This document shows positions 1 to 7,947 of a stretch of DNA of 64,000 nt, in pieces; within the stretch, counting starts at the first letter, position 1, and the number at the start of each line of letters is the position of its first letter. The notes beneath the pieces were generated by a model, which was not told where the DNA came from, made no database searches, and worked only from the letters and a program-made list of their open reading frames with translations. The position numbers and the translations under genes are program-made. The stretch comes from Lonepinella koalarum (GTDB lineage Bacteria; Pseudomonadota; Gammaproteobacteria; Enterobacterales; Pasteurellaceae): the NCBI RefSeq assembly GCF_042926695.1, contig NZ_CP170642.1, forward strand, positions 558,001 to 622,000. Reading direction: 5' to 3'.

Positions 1-562
1 TGAAAAATATTTAGATCAAGGCATTATTTCCTTAACGCCACGGCCTGATAATAGCAAAATCAATGGTGCCACTATTGATGTGCGATTAGGCAATTCGTTT
101 CGAGTGTTTCGTGAACACAGTGCCCCTTTTATTGATGTTAGTGGTCCAAAAGAAGAAGTGGCGGCACAGCTAGACTTGGTGATGAGTGATGAAATTATTA
201 TCGCTGATGGTGAAGCCTTTTATTTGCATCCCGGTGTGCTTGCGTTAGCCACGACTTTAGAGAGTGTGAAATTGCCTGCTAATGTGATTGGCTGGCTTGA
301 TGGGCGTTCTTCTTTGGCGCGTTTAGGTTTAATGGTACATGTCACTGCTCACCGTATCGATCCCGGTTGGGAAGGCAAAATTGTGTTGGAATTTTATAAT
401 TCGGGCAAATTGCCGTTAGCATTACGTCCGAATATGATTATCGGGGCATTGAGTTTTGAAATTTTGAGTGGCAATGCGGCGCGTCCTTACACTAGCCGTG
501 AAGATGCTAAATATAAACACCAACAAAGTGCGGTAGCGAGCCGAATTAATCAGGATAAATAA
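1..562 (+). CDS. dcd: dCTP deaminase (5' end outside window)
   Basis: Deaminates dCTP to dUTP, which supplies dUMP for thymidylate synthesis; a cytosolic homotrimer in characterised relatives. The open frame enters the window at base 2 and reads EKYLDQGIISLTPRPDN, then INGATIDVRLGNSF, the N-terminal region of the Dcd family. The conserved active-site segment GWLDGRSSLARLGLMVH lies further on. About 187 residues are visible, so only about 6-8 residues are missing compared with the usual 193-194. The GTG at position 80 is internal and not the start. One base separates the stop from the next ATG, so the two genes are probably cotranscribed. Confidence 0.95.
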   Translation, partial: EKYLDQGIISLTPRPDNSKINGATIDVRLGNSFRVFREHSAPFIDVSGPKEEVAAQLDLVMSDEIIIADGEAFYLHPGVLALATTLESVKLPANVIGWLDGRSSLARLGLMVHVTAHRIDPGWEGKIVLEFYNSGKLPLALRPNMIIGALSFEILSGNAARPYTSREDAKYKHQQSAVASRINQDK

Positions 563-563
563 C

Positions 564-1886
564 ATGCTTAAAAAAATAAGTGCGGTGCTTTTATTGTTAA
601 TTTTAGTTTTTTCTGTTTTTGTTTATATCCAAAAAGGAAAAATGGAGCAGAAATTAACCGCACTTTTGTCAGAAAATGCTGTTCAGGTTGATAAAATAGA
701 TATTGATTTTTTGCCTAGGATTTCAGTTAAATTCATTAATGTTGATTATGTATCCGATGAGAATCAGCAACTTCAAGCACAGTCTTTACAAGCTGAATTA
801 AGTTTTTGGGGATTGTTAACCGGTGATATTGGTTTGCAATCTTTTGTGATGCAGCAAGGAAAGATTTTTTATTCAAACTCCCTATCCCCTGATATGAAAG
901 ATATTCATTTTCTGTTAACACCGAAATCTACGTTGTCTGTTCAGGATCTATTGGATTGGTTAAAATCTTTTAATGCCGGCAATATGAGATTGCCTACTTC
1001 CGAGTTAACTTTTTCCGCTAAAACGGCACAGAATGATCAAATTGAATTGAAAACGATCCTTGCCATCAATTTTAATGGAGTTCAATTTTCTCATTTAGAT
1101 GGTGAGGTTCTATTACAGAATAAACGTTTATTTAATCAAAATAAATTTATCTTACACGCAGAGCAAGGTTTTGTAACCTTTATGCCAAATAATTATGCCA
1201 TTACATTGATTCACCCTTTGTTTAATCAAGTTAAATTAAATTCCATTGAAATTACGTTAGAGACTAAAAATGCGTTATCCATTTCAATACAACTTTCTCA
1301 TGTCGCCAATAATGGTTCATTATCGGTAAAGCTGAACGAGCAACAAAATCAATATATTTGGCAGCTAAATGGTAAGCAGTTACCCTTAGAAGATTGGCTA
1401 AAAGCCTTTAATATTGCAGCGTTAGTAACAGGTAGGGCAGATGCACAAATACGTTTGTTATCTAAAGAAATAATGCCTACCAGTGGGGAATTTTATTTTG
1501 ATGTGATGAATGGCAAAATAAAAGGCTTAAATGTACTGGCATTAATCAGCCGGTATGCGCCCATTAATTTTGATGAAAGCACTAAAAATATCGATACATC
1601 CTTTGATTTTGCTCAGACTAAATTTCAATGGCAACCGGATGTTATTCAAGTCGATCAAGCTAAAGTACAACATAAATATTTTATCTTGCAAAGTCAAGGT
1701 GTCGTGGATTTGCTCCAAGGGCGTTGTGATTTTCAAGCGAATATTGCGCTAAATGAGCAGCGTTATCAATCCTTAGCCTTACCTGTGCGATTCTTTGGCA
1801 GTTGTCAATCACCAGAATATAAAGTGGAAATCAACCGCAGTTTTCGGGATCAGTTAAAAAATTTTATTAAAGAGAAATTAAAATAA
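564..1886 (+). CDS. AsmA-family inner-membrane protein
   Basis: A 440-residue protein with one N-terminal membrane anchor (residues 4-23, hydrophobic) followed by a long, beta-rich periplasmic region without enzyme motifs. This is the plan of AsmA-like proteins, thought to act in phospholipid or outer-membrane homeostasis. The C-terminal part, with a GEFYFDVMNGKIKGLNVLAL segment followed by a DFQANIAL-type stretch, fits the AsmA C-terminal domain. It starts one base after dcd, and its stop overlaps the next start (TAATG), so dcd, this gene and sotB look like one operon, as in H. influenzae. Two USS copies lie at its 5' end (578-586 and 657-665). The family call is fairly secure; the exact function is unknown. 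Confidence 0.7.
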   Translation: MLKKISAVLLLLILVFSVFVYIQKGKMEQKLTALLSENAVQVDKIDIDFLPRISVKFINVDYVSDENQQLQAQSLQAELSFWGLLTGDIGLQSFVMQQGKIFYSNSLSPDMKDIHFLLTPKSTLSVQDLLDWLKSFNAGNMRLPTSELTFSAKTAQNDQIELKTILAINFNGVQFSHLDGEVLLQNKRLFNQNKFILHAEQGFVTFMPNNYAITLIHPLFNQVKLNSIEITLETKNALSISIQLSHVANNGSLSVKLNEQQNQYIWQLNGKQLPLEDWLKAFNIAALVTGRADAQIRLLSKEIMPTSGEFYFDVMNGKIKGLNVLALISRYAPINFDESTKNIDTSFDFAQTKFQWQPDVIQVDQAKVQHKYFILQSQGVVDLLQGRCDFQANIALNEQRYQSLALPVRFFGSCQSPEYKVEINRSFRDQLKNFIKEKLK

Positions 1887-3061
1887 TGTTAGAGGCGAAA
1901 AAAATAGACCGCATAGGTTATTTTCGTGTGGTGGCAATGGCATTTGCTGCTTTTGTGTTTAATACTACCGAATTTGTGCCAGTCGCATTGTTATCGGACA
2001 TTGCCAGCAGTTTTACCATGGACGTGGCAAAAACGGGGTTGATGATTACAGTTTATGCATGGATTGTGTCCTTGGCATCTCTGCCATTAATGTTGGCAAC
2101 CGCGAAATTAGAACGTCGTAGTTTATTGCTTAAAGTCTTTATCTTATTTGTGGCAAGCCATCTGTTATCGGTGTTGGCGTGGAATTATTGGGTGCTGTTA
2201 TTGGCACGTATGGGGATTGCCTTTGCGCATGCAATTTTCTGGTCCATTTCGGTGGCGATGGCAATGCGAGTTGCACCAAAAGGCAAGCAAACCCAAGCCT
2301 TAGGCATGATCGCCATGGGATCTGCCATGGCAATGGTGTTAGGTTTACCGATCGGGCGAATTATTGGTCAATGGTTAGGCTGGCGAGCGACGTTCGCGGT
2401 ACTTGGTGTGGTAGCGTTTACGATCATGTTAATTCTGGCAAATTTATTACCACGTTTACCGAGTCGCAATGCTGGTTCATTATCAAGTTTACCCTTATTG
2501 GCAAAACGCCCATTGTTAATCGCTACCTATATTGTGGTGATGTTGATTGTCACCGCACATTTTACTGCTTATAGTTATATTGAGCCTTTTGTGATTAATA
2601 TTAGCCAGTTAAGTGAAAATATTGCGACGGCTATTTTGTTGGTTTTCGGTGTGGCAGGATTGGTCGCCAGTTTGTTATTTAGCCGACTTTATCGTTTTTT
2701 CCCAATAGGATTTATTATCACAGCATTGATCATTGTCATCTCCTCATTGTTTGCTTTTTATATAGTAAGCGACTACGTTACGCTATTATTTATTCAAGTT
2801 TTTATTTGGGGAATTGGTATTTCAGCCGTGAGTTTAGGCCTTCAAATGCGAGTGTTAAATTTCGCCCCTGATGCTACCGATGTCGCCACTGCGATTTTCT
2901 CAGGCATTTACAATATCGGGATTGGTGCCGGGGCGTTAGTGGGTAATCAAGTAATGCAACATTGGGGCTTAGCGAATATTGGGTTTGTGGGTACGGCTGT
3001 TGGTGGCGTAGCAGTGTTGATTTTTGTGTTGAGTTGGTTGAAATATCGAGCAATAAATTGA
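1886..3061 (+). CDS. sotB: MFS sugar efflux transporter (SotB-like)
   Basis: A 391-residue major facilitator with 12 predicted membrane segments. The N-terminus contains the motif AAFVFNTTEFVPVALLSDIA, typical of the SotB/YdeA sugar and arabinose efflux group, and RMGIAFAHAIFWSI follows in the third or fourth helix. Characterised relatives export arabinose, lactose or IPTG by proton antiport; the substrate here is unknown. The start overlaps the upstream stop (TAATG), which implies translational coupling. It converges on the MFS gene of the siderophore island, with a USS-type hairpin between them. Confidence 0.8.
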   Translation: MLEAKKIDRIGYFRVVAMAFAAFVFNTTEFVPVALLSDIASSFTMDVAKTGLMITVYAWIVSLASLPLMLATAKLERRSLLLKVFILFVASHLLSVLAWNYWVLLLARMGIAFAHAIFWSISVAMAMRVAPKGKQTQALGMIAMGSAMAMVLGLPIGRIIGQWLGWRATFAVLGVVAFTIMLILANLLPRLPSRNAGSLSSLPLLAKRPLLIATYIVVMLIVTAHFTAYSYIEPFVINISQLSENIATAILLVFGVAGLVASLLFSRLYRFFPIGFIITALIIVISSLFAFYIVSDYVTLLFIQVFIWGIGISAVSLGLQMRVLNFAPDATDVATAIFSGIYNIGIGAGALVGNQVMQHWGLANIGFVGTAVGGVAVLIFVLSWLKYRAIN

Positions 3062-3069
3062 TGAAAAAA

Positions 3070-3114
3070 ACGCACTTTTTAAATTGCCGTTCAATTTAGT
3101 TTAAAAAGTGCGGT
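3070..3114. terminator. USS inverted-repeat terminator between convergent genes
   Basis: An arm ACGCACTTTTTAAA (3070-3083) pairs with TTTAAAAAGTGCGGT (3100-3114). The right arm is a perfect USS; the left differs by one base. It lies between two convergent stops and can end transcription both ways. It also marks the left border of the USS-poor siderophore island. Confidence 0.75.
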
Positions 3115-3137
3115 TAAAAAACAGATGTTTCTTCCCC

Positions 3138-4379
3138 CTAATTAGCAATATATTTCCTATACGCCAACCACCAAACAAAACCCGCAAAGCCCACTGCCAC
3201 CCAATAAATGCCTTGATAATCAATCAGATTGATTAAGCGGAGTGCCACGAAGCCGCCGATGTAGCCGCCGAAGGTGATCACGGAAAATTGTAGGGAGCTG
3301 TCCAATGTGGGGAATTGGGCTTTGTCCATGAGAATGGCGAGTAACACGGGGAGAAGCACGCTGTAGCTCATGCCGAGTAATACGATAAAACAGGCGATGG
3401 CAATGCTTGGGAAATGGAGATATTCGCCCACAAGGAAAATGCTGATGACCGCGATTTGGATAAATAAAATGCTTTGCACTAAAATATTGCGTGAATATTT
3501 TTTCAGCAACGGAATGCTTAAAGGGGCGGCGATAATGCTGGCGATGGGCGAGATGACGGCGAGTAAAAAGCCGATTTGTTGCGGTTGCCAACCGAGCGTG
3601 TTGAGTTTGGGGATAAAGGTGCTGGCGAGCAAAGAGTATGGCACGCAGGAAATAAACAAAATAATCAGCCAAATCCAGCCTGTGTTGGGGGCTTGCCAAA
3701 AGCTGATTAGGCGTTTGAAGAAAAAGCCAAGGCTATATTGATTGGTTTGCAGGCTTGCTGGCGGTTCACGGTAAGCCAAAATTTGCAGGCACAAAGCGAA
3801 ACTGAGCAAGCCCATGATCAATGTGGTGGTGTGCCAGCCGTAATGTTGATACACCCAAAGCATTAAGCCGCCGCCGAGCATGCGTCCTAGTCTTGCTCCC
3901 ACAATGTGAAACATGCCGCCGTAACCCCGTTCTTTGCTCGGTAATAATACGCAAGTTAAGCCAAGGGCAGCACAACCAAACAGCACGCTCATGAGACTTA
4001 ATACGCCGCAAATGAGCAATAAAACGGCAAAATCTTGTACGGGATTGATAAAATATAACGCCACAAAACAGGCAAATAACAGATGAATGGATAACGCCAG
4101 CCAGCTTTTAAATTTGCCGAAACGGGGGAGATAAAAGCGTTCTAAAATGGGCGTGAGTAAGGCACTGATGGTTTCAAAGGAGGCTAATAAATACACCCAG
4201 CTAATGAGTTCCAGATCCACTTGTTGATCTTTTAAAATGGTGATCAGGCTGATTAAATAAAAACTCACCACCACAAATTTAAAGGTGGCAGTGGTGAATA
4301 ATAATGCCCAGTCTTGTTTGCGAAGTGGGGCTTGGGTTGGCGTTGTTTCTGTCATGGTTTCTGTCATAGTTTCTGTCAT
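3138..4379 (-). CDS. MFS transporter of siderophore island (YbtX-like)
   Basis: A multi-pass MFS protein of 413 residues (about 12 hydrophobic helices), last gene of the receptor-ABC-ABC-MFS operon. Position after a YbtP/YbtQ-like ABC pair and size match YbtX, whose exact role in yersiniabactin systems is not settled. The start is chosen at 4379 because that ATG overlaps the upstream TGA as ATGA. The frame stays open to 4400, but the coupled start is more credible. The N-terminus is MTETMTETMTET, encoded by three 12-bp repeats each starting with ATG, so three starts at 12-bp spacing are available. No USS was seen in the gene. Confidence 0.72.
   Translation of the reverse strand: MTETMTETMTETTPTQAPLRKQDWALLFTTATFKFVVVSFYLISLITILKDQQVDLELISWVYLLASFETISALLTPILERFYLPRFGKFKSWLALSIHLLFACFVALYFINPVQDFAVLLLICGVLSLMSVLFGCAALGLTCVLLPSKERGYGGMFHIVGARLGRMLGGGLMLWVYQHYGWHTTTLIMGLLSFALCLQILAYREPPASLQTNQYSLGFFFKRLISFWQAPNTGWIWLIILFISCVPYSLLASTFIPKLNTLGWQPQQIGFLLAVISPIASIIAAPLSIPLLKKYSRNILVQSILFIQIAVISIFLVGEYLHFPSIAIACFIVLLGMSYSVLLPVLLAILMDKAQFPTLDSSLQFSVITFGGYIGGFVALRLINLIDYQGIYWVAVGFAGFVWWLAYRKYIAN
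4344..4379 (-). repeat. three 12-bp tandem repeats encoding MTET
   Basis: The unit ATGACAGAAACY occurs three times at the 5' end of the MFS gene. Copy-number change would not shift the frame but would add or remove start codons and alter the distance from the upstream stop. See findings. Confidence 0.85.
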
Positions 4380-6145
4380 AGCCGTTCTCGCTTTTGCCAA
4401 AAACGGGCGTAAATGCCTTGTTTGGCGAGTAATTGTGGGTGTGTGCCCTGTTCGGCGATATAGCCTTTATCCAGCACATAAATCTGATTTGCCGCCACAA
4501 TGGTGGATAAACGGTGGGCGATAATCAAAATGGTTTTATCTTTCACCAAGGCATTTAACGCCTGTTGCACGGCGAGTTCGTTGTAGGTGTCCAATGCTGC
4601 GGTGGGTTCGTCTAACAGCAAAATCGGGGCATCTTTTAAAATGGCTCGGGCAATGGCAAGGCGTTGTTTCTCGCCCCCTGAAAAATTCGTGCCAATATCG
4701 CTCACTTGTGTGGCATAGCCCTGTGGCAGTTGCGAAATAAAGTCATGACATTGTGCCAGTTTCGCCGCTTCAATTACGGCTTTATCATCGGCATCGGGTT
4801 TTGCCATGCGGATATTGTTTAAAACGCTGTCTTGGAACAAATACACATCTTGAAACACCACGGAAATCAAGCTCATTAACTGGCTTTGGCTCATGTGGCG
4901 AATGTCCACGCCACCAATGGTAATCCGCCCTTGTTCGGGGTCGCCATGGCGGAGCAGTAATTTTAACAGCGTGCTTTTGCCACAGCCGCTACTGCCTACA
5001 AAGGCGGTGAGCGTTTTTTCGGGCAAACAAAAATCTATTTGATTTAACACCGCAGTTTTTTGCTGTGGATAGGTGAAATGGACGTTTTCATAGCAAATAT
5101 CATAGCTGGTCGGCAAGGTTTCTGCCTGTTTTTGGCTCAGTTCAGGCAATGCCATTAAAGCCGCTAGTTTTTCGCTGCTTATCATAAACATTTCCAGCAG
5201 CGATGCCATTTGCACAAAGAAATTTAACACGTCCGATACACGGGCAATTAAAATCATGATTGTGGCGAGCATTAGCCAATGGCTACTGCCTGTGATTACC
5301 CAAATTGAGCCTAACAGCAAAATCACTAACAAGGCAAATTGCACGCTGGAGGTAATAATCAAATTGGGGATTTCGCCTTTTTTCGTGCCAATTTGTTGAA
5401 TTTTCGCCACATCTTCTGCCACTTGGTTAAATTGATTTTGCTTGCTGGATAATTGTTGGGTGGATTTCAGCACGGTTAAACCTTGGGTAAATTCCACCGC
5501 TTCGGCTTTGAGCCGACTGTTGGCTTCCGCTAAAATGCTGAAACCCCGCCGAAAGGCTTTCCGCCGCCATAAATAAAGGGGGGCAATTAGTGGCAGTAAT
5601 AAACAAATGAGTAAGGCAAAACGTCCGCCACCGTCTAAAAAAAGGAGAGCCAGCACTGCCCCTAAAGGAATACAAAGGGCATGCACAATAATATTCATCA
5701 AGGTAAAGGCGAACCCTGCCGCTTCGTTGATACTTTGCACTAATACCGCATTAATTTCCCCCGACCGCAAACCGCTTAACAGCACCAACGGCACACGGCG
5801 AAGTTTTTCGCCCAATTCCGTGCGTAATTGATGAATGGCGAGATTAGAATAACCTTTGGTATCATAGGTTTCCGCTTGCATGCGTAACAAAATGGCAATC
5901 AGCAACAACACAATAATTTTGCCTAACGCCCAATATGCGTCCGTTGAGCCTGTTTCTAGGCTGATAAAAAACGGGTACAACAGGGCAATGCTGATGCCAA
6001 ATAACAGGGCAGAGATTGCGGCTAAACCTAAACGCACCAACAATTTTCCTTTTTGATCGCCCGCACTATTGAGCAAATGGGCGTAAGAACGCAGCAGGTT
6101 TTGGCTGTGAAAGGTGGCGGGGTTGATATATTGGTCTAATTTCAT
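4376..6145 (-). CDS. siderophore ABC transporter, fused permease-ATPase (YbtP-like)
   Basis: A half-transporter of 589 residues: six membrane helices, then an ATPase domain with Walker A GSSGCGKST, signature FSGGEKQRLA, Walker B ILLLDEP and the H-loop IIAHRLST. The permease segment LRTELGEKLRRVPL and the ATPase segment ISVVFQDVYLFQDSVLNNIR closely resemble YbtP as I recall it. YbtPQ-type proteins have an exporter fold but import iron-siderophore complexes across the inner membrane. The start at 6145 overlaps the upstream TGA as ATGA; the frame continues to 6193 but the coupled start fits better. It probably works as a heterodimer with the gene before it. Confidence 0.82.
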   Translation of the reverse strand: MKLDQYINPATFHSQNLLRSYAHLLNSAGDQKGKLLVRLGLAAISALLFGISIALLYPFFISLETGSTDAYWALGKIIVLLLIAILLRMQAETYDTKGYSNLAIHQLRTELGEKLRRVPLVLLSGLRSGEINAVLVQSINEAAGFAFTLMNIIVHALCIPLGAVLALLFLDGGGRFALLICLLLPLIAPLYLWRRKAFRRGFSILAEANSRLKAEAVEFTQGLTVLKSTQQLSSKQNQFNQVAEDVAKIQQIGTKKGEIPNLIITSSVQFALLVILLLGSIWVITGSSHWLMLATIMILIARVSDVLNFFVQMASLLEMFMISSEKLAALMALPELSQKQAETLPTSYDICYENVHFTYPQQKTAVLNQIDFCLPEKTLTAFVGSSGCGKSTLLKLLLRHGDPEQGRITIGGVDIRHMSQSQLMSLISVVFQDVYLFQDSVLNNIRMAKPDADDKAVIEAAKLAQCHDFISQLPQGYATQVSDIGTNFSGGEKQRLAIARAILKDAPILLLDEPTAALDTYNELAVQQALNALVKDKTILIIAHRLSTIVAANQIYVLDKGYIAEQGTHPQLLAKQGIYARFWQKRERL

Positions 6146-7896
6146 TTGGCATTCTCCAAAACCCAATGATTGGCTTGTTGATAGGCTTGCCATAATTGTT
6201 GATAAGGCGTGGAATGGGCGAGCAAGTCTGCATGGCTGCCTTGTGCCACCATTTTCCCTTGTTGCAAATAAATAATCTGATCCGCTTGCACAATATTTGC
6301 CAATCGATGTGCCACCATAATCACGGTTTTATTTGCCATTAATTGGCTAAATGCCGCCATTAATTTGGCTTCATTTTCAATATCCGAATAGGCAGTGGGT
6401 TCGTCTAACAACAAAATGGGGCGGTTTTGCAAAAAGGCACGAGCGATAGTCAACCGCTGTTTTTGCCCGCCTGAAAGCAACTGCCCCCGTTCGCCCACGG
6501 GTGTTTGATAGCCTTGTGGCAAAGTGATAATAAAATCATGCAGATAGGCTTGTTTGGCAGCAGCTATCATATCCTGTTCCGACACATTCTCTACCCCATA
6601 ACAAATATTTTCTGCGATGGTGCCTGAAAATAAAAAATTGTCTTGAAACACCACGGAACACAGCGACATTAATTTATCCGGGGCGATGTCTTTGATATTC
6701 ACGCCACCAATACAGATTTCCCCTTGGGTAATATCCCAAAATCGCAATAATAGACTTAACAACGTGCTTTTGCCTGAGCCTGATTGTCCAATAATGGCAG
6801 TGAAACTGTTTTGTGGCACGGAAAAATCTACGCCATTTAAAACCGCGGTTTTTTTCTCGACTGTTTTTTCGCTTGCTTTTTCATAAGCAAAACTCACCTG
6901 CTTAAAACAAATATCAAATTTTTCAGGCAGTTGCGGCTGTTGGCTGACGGTCAACTCTGGCATAGCTTCAATTTCATTAATGCGTTCAATGGACGCACGG
7001 GCTTTTTCCATTAAATTAAATAAGCCCATATAAGGGTGCATGGTTTCAATTAGCCCCATGGCTAACACCAAAAAAGCAAATAGGGTAAACGGCGAAATCA
7101 GCTCATAGGCAGATAATATTGCCCCCAAACCAAGCAAAAAAATCATCATCGGCATGGGGGTAAATAAGGTGCGAGCAAGTCTTGTGGAGAGATCCACTTT
7201 CACCAACCAATCTCGCATAATTTGGCTGAAATGGCTTAAGGCTTGCTGAAAACGCCCGTAAGAACTCTCGCCTGCGTCAAAGGTTCGCACCGTTGCCATG
7301 CCTTGCACATATTCAATAATGGCACTGTTAATTTTGCCTAACGCCAAGCCATATTCACGGCGAAACAGCTGACCCCGTGCCACCATGCGTTTTAACACCC
7401 ATAAAATCAGCAAACTAAACGCCAACACGGCAGCCGCAAAAGGCAAATTTAACCAAGCCAACGCCAGCAACACAAAAATCGGCGTACTGTAGGCTTCCGC
7501 TTTTAGGGGCGGGGCATCGGCGACAAAAGTATGCAAAGCATGCACATCGTCAATCAACACTTTGGATAACGCCCCCGAGCCAATAGTTTGCACATCGCCC
7601 AAGGGCAGCTTGCCAATTTTTTGCGATAAACGCTGGCGTAAAATTTGCTCCAAGCGAAAGGCGGCATAATGGGATTGATCATGAGATTTGATTTTCAGGC
7701 TGTAATAAACCACGGTGAAAATCAATAACGCCACTAAATAAACATAAGGAAATTGCCCTGTTGATACTTGATGAATAATGCCAATCATCAACAACCAAAT
7801 GGCGACTTTCATGCCTTGGGCGATTACGGCTAATATCATAGATAACCGTAATTGTTTCGCCACGGGCTGGCAAATTTCCTGATGTTTTATGCTCAT
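6142..7896 (-). CDS. siderophore ABC transporter, fused permease-ATPase (YbtQ-like)
   Basis: The second half-transporter, 584 residues: an N-terminal six-helix permease (about 1-300) and an ATPase domain with Walker A GQSGSGKST, signature LSGGQKQRL and Walker B ILLLDEPTAYSD. The permease contains LPLGDVQTIGSGALSKVL, a stretch shared with the IrtB/YbtQ-type importer branch. It is preceded by the ribosome site AAGGAAAGATC and lies 51 bp after the receptor gene. Its stop overlaps the next start as ATGA. Import of a ferric siderophore together with its partner is inferred from family and context; the ligand is unknown. Confidence 0.82.
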   Translation of the reverse strand: MSIKHQEICQPVAKQLRLSMILAVIAQGMKVAIWLLMIGIIHQVSTGQFPYVYLVALLIFTVVYYSLKIKSHDQSHYAAFRLEQILRQRLSQKIGKLPLGDVQTIGSGALSKVLIDDVHALHTFVADAPPLKAEAYSTPIFVLLALAWLNLPFAAAVLAFSLLILWVLKRMVARGQLFRREYGLALGKINSAIIEYVQGMATVRTFDAGESSYGRFQQALSHFSQIMRDWLVKVDLSTRLARTLFTPMPMMIFLLGLGAILSAYELISPFTLFAFLVLAMGLIETMHPYMGLFNLMEKARASIERINEIEAMPELTVSQQPQLPEKFDICFKQVSFAYEKASEKTVEKKTAVLNGVDFSVPQNSFTAIIGQSGSGKSTLLSLLLRFWDITQGEICIGGVNIKDIAPDKLMSLCSVVFQDNFLFSGTIAENICYGVENVSEQDMIAAAKQAYLHDFIITLPQGYQTPVGERGQLLSGGQKQRLTIARAFLQNRPILLLDEPTAYSDIENEAKLMAAFSQLMANKTVIMVAHRLANIVQADQIIYLQQGKMVAQGSHADLLAHSTPYQQLWQAYQQANHWVLENAK

Positions 7897-7909
7897 GATC
7901 TTTCCTTTC

Positions 7910-7940
7910 TTTCGCCTTTTATTTCGCCTTTTATTTCGCC
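7910..7940. repeat. 12-bp direct repeats between receptor and ABC genes
   Basis: TTTCGCC recurs at 7910, 7922 and 7934 with TTTTA spacers, giving about 2.6 units of a 12-bp tandem repeat in the receptor-ABC gap. The period equals that of the MTET repeat at the far end of the operon. Confidence 0.8.
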
Positions 7941-7947
7941 CTAGCCA

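Noticed and set aside
80..562. GTG at 80 as dcd start
   Set aside because: The frame is open to the window edge and the upstream residues match the Dcd N-terminus.
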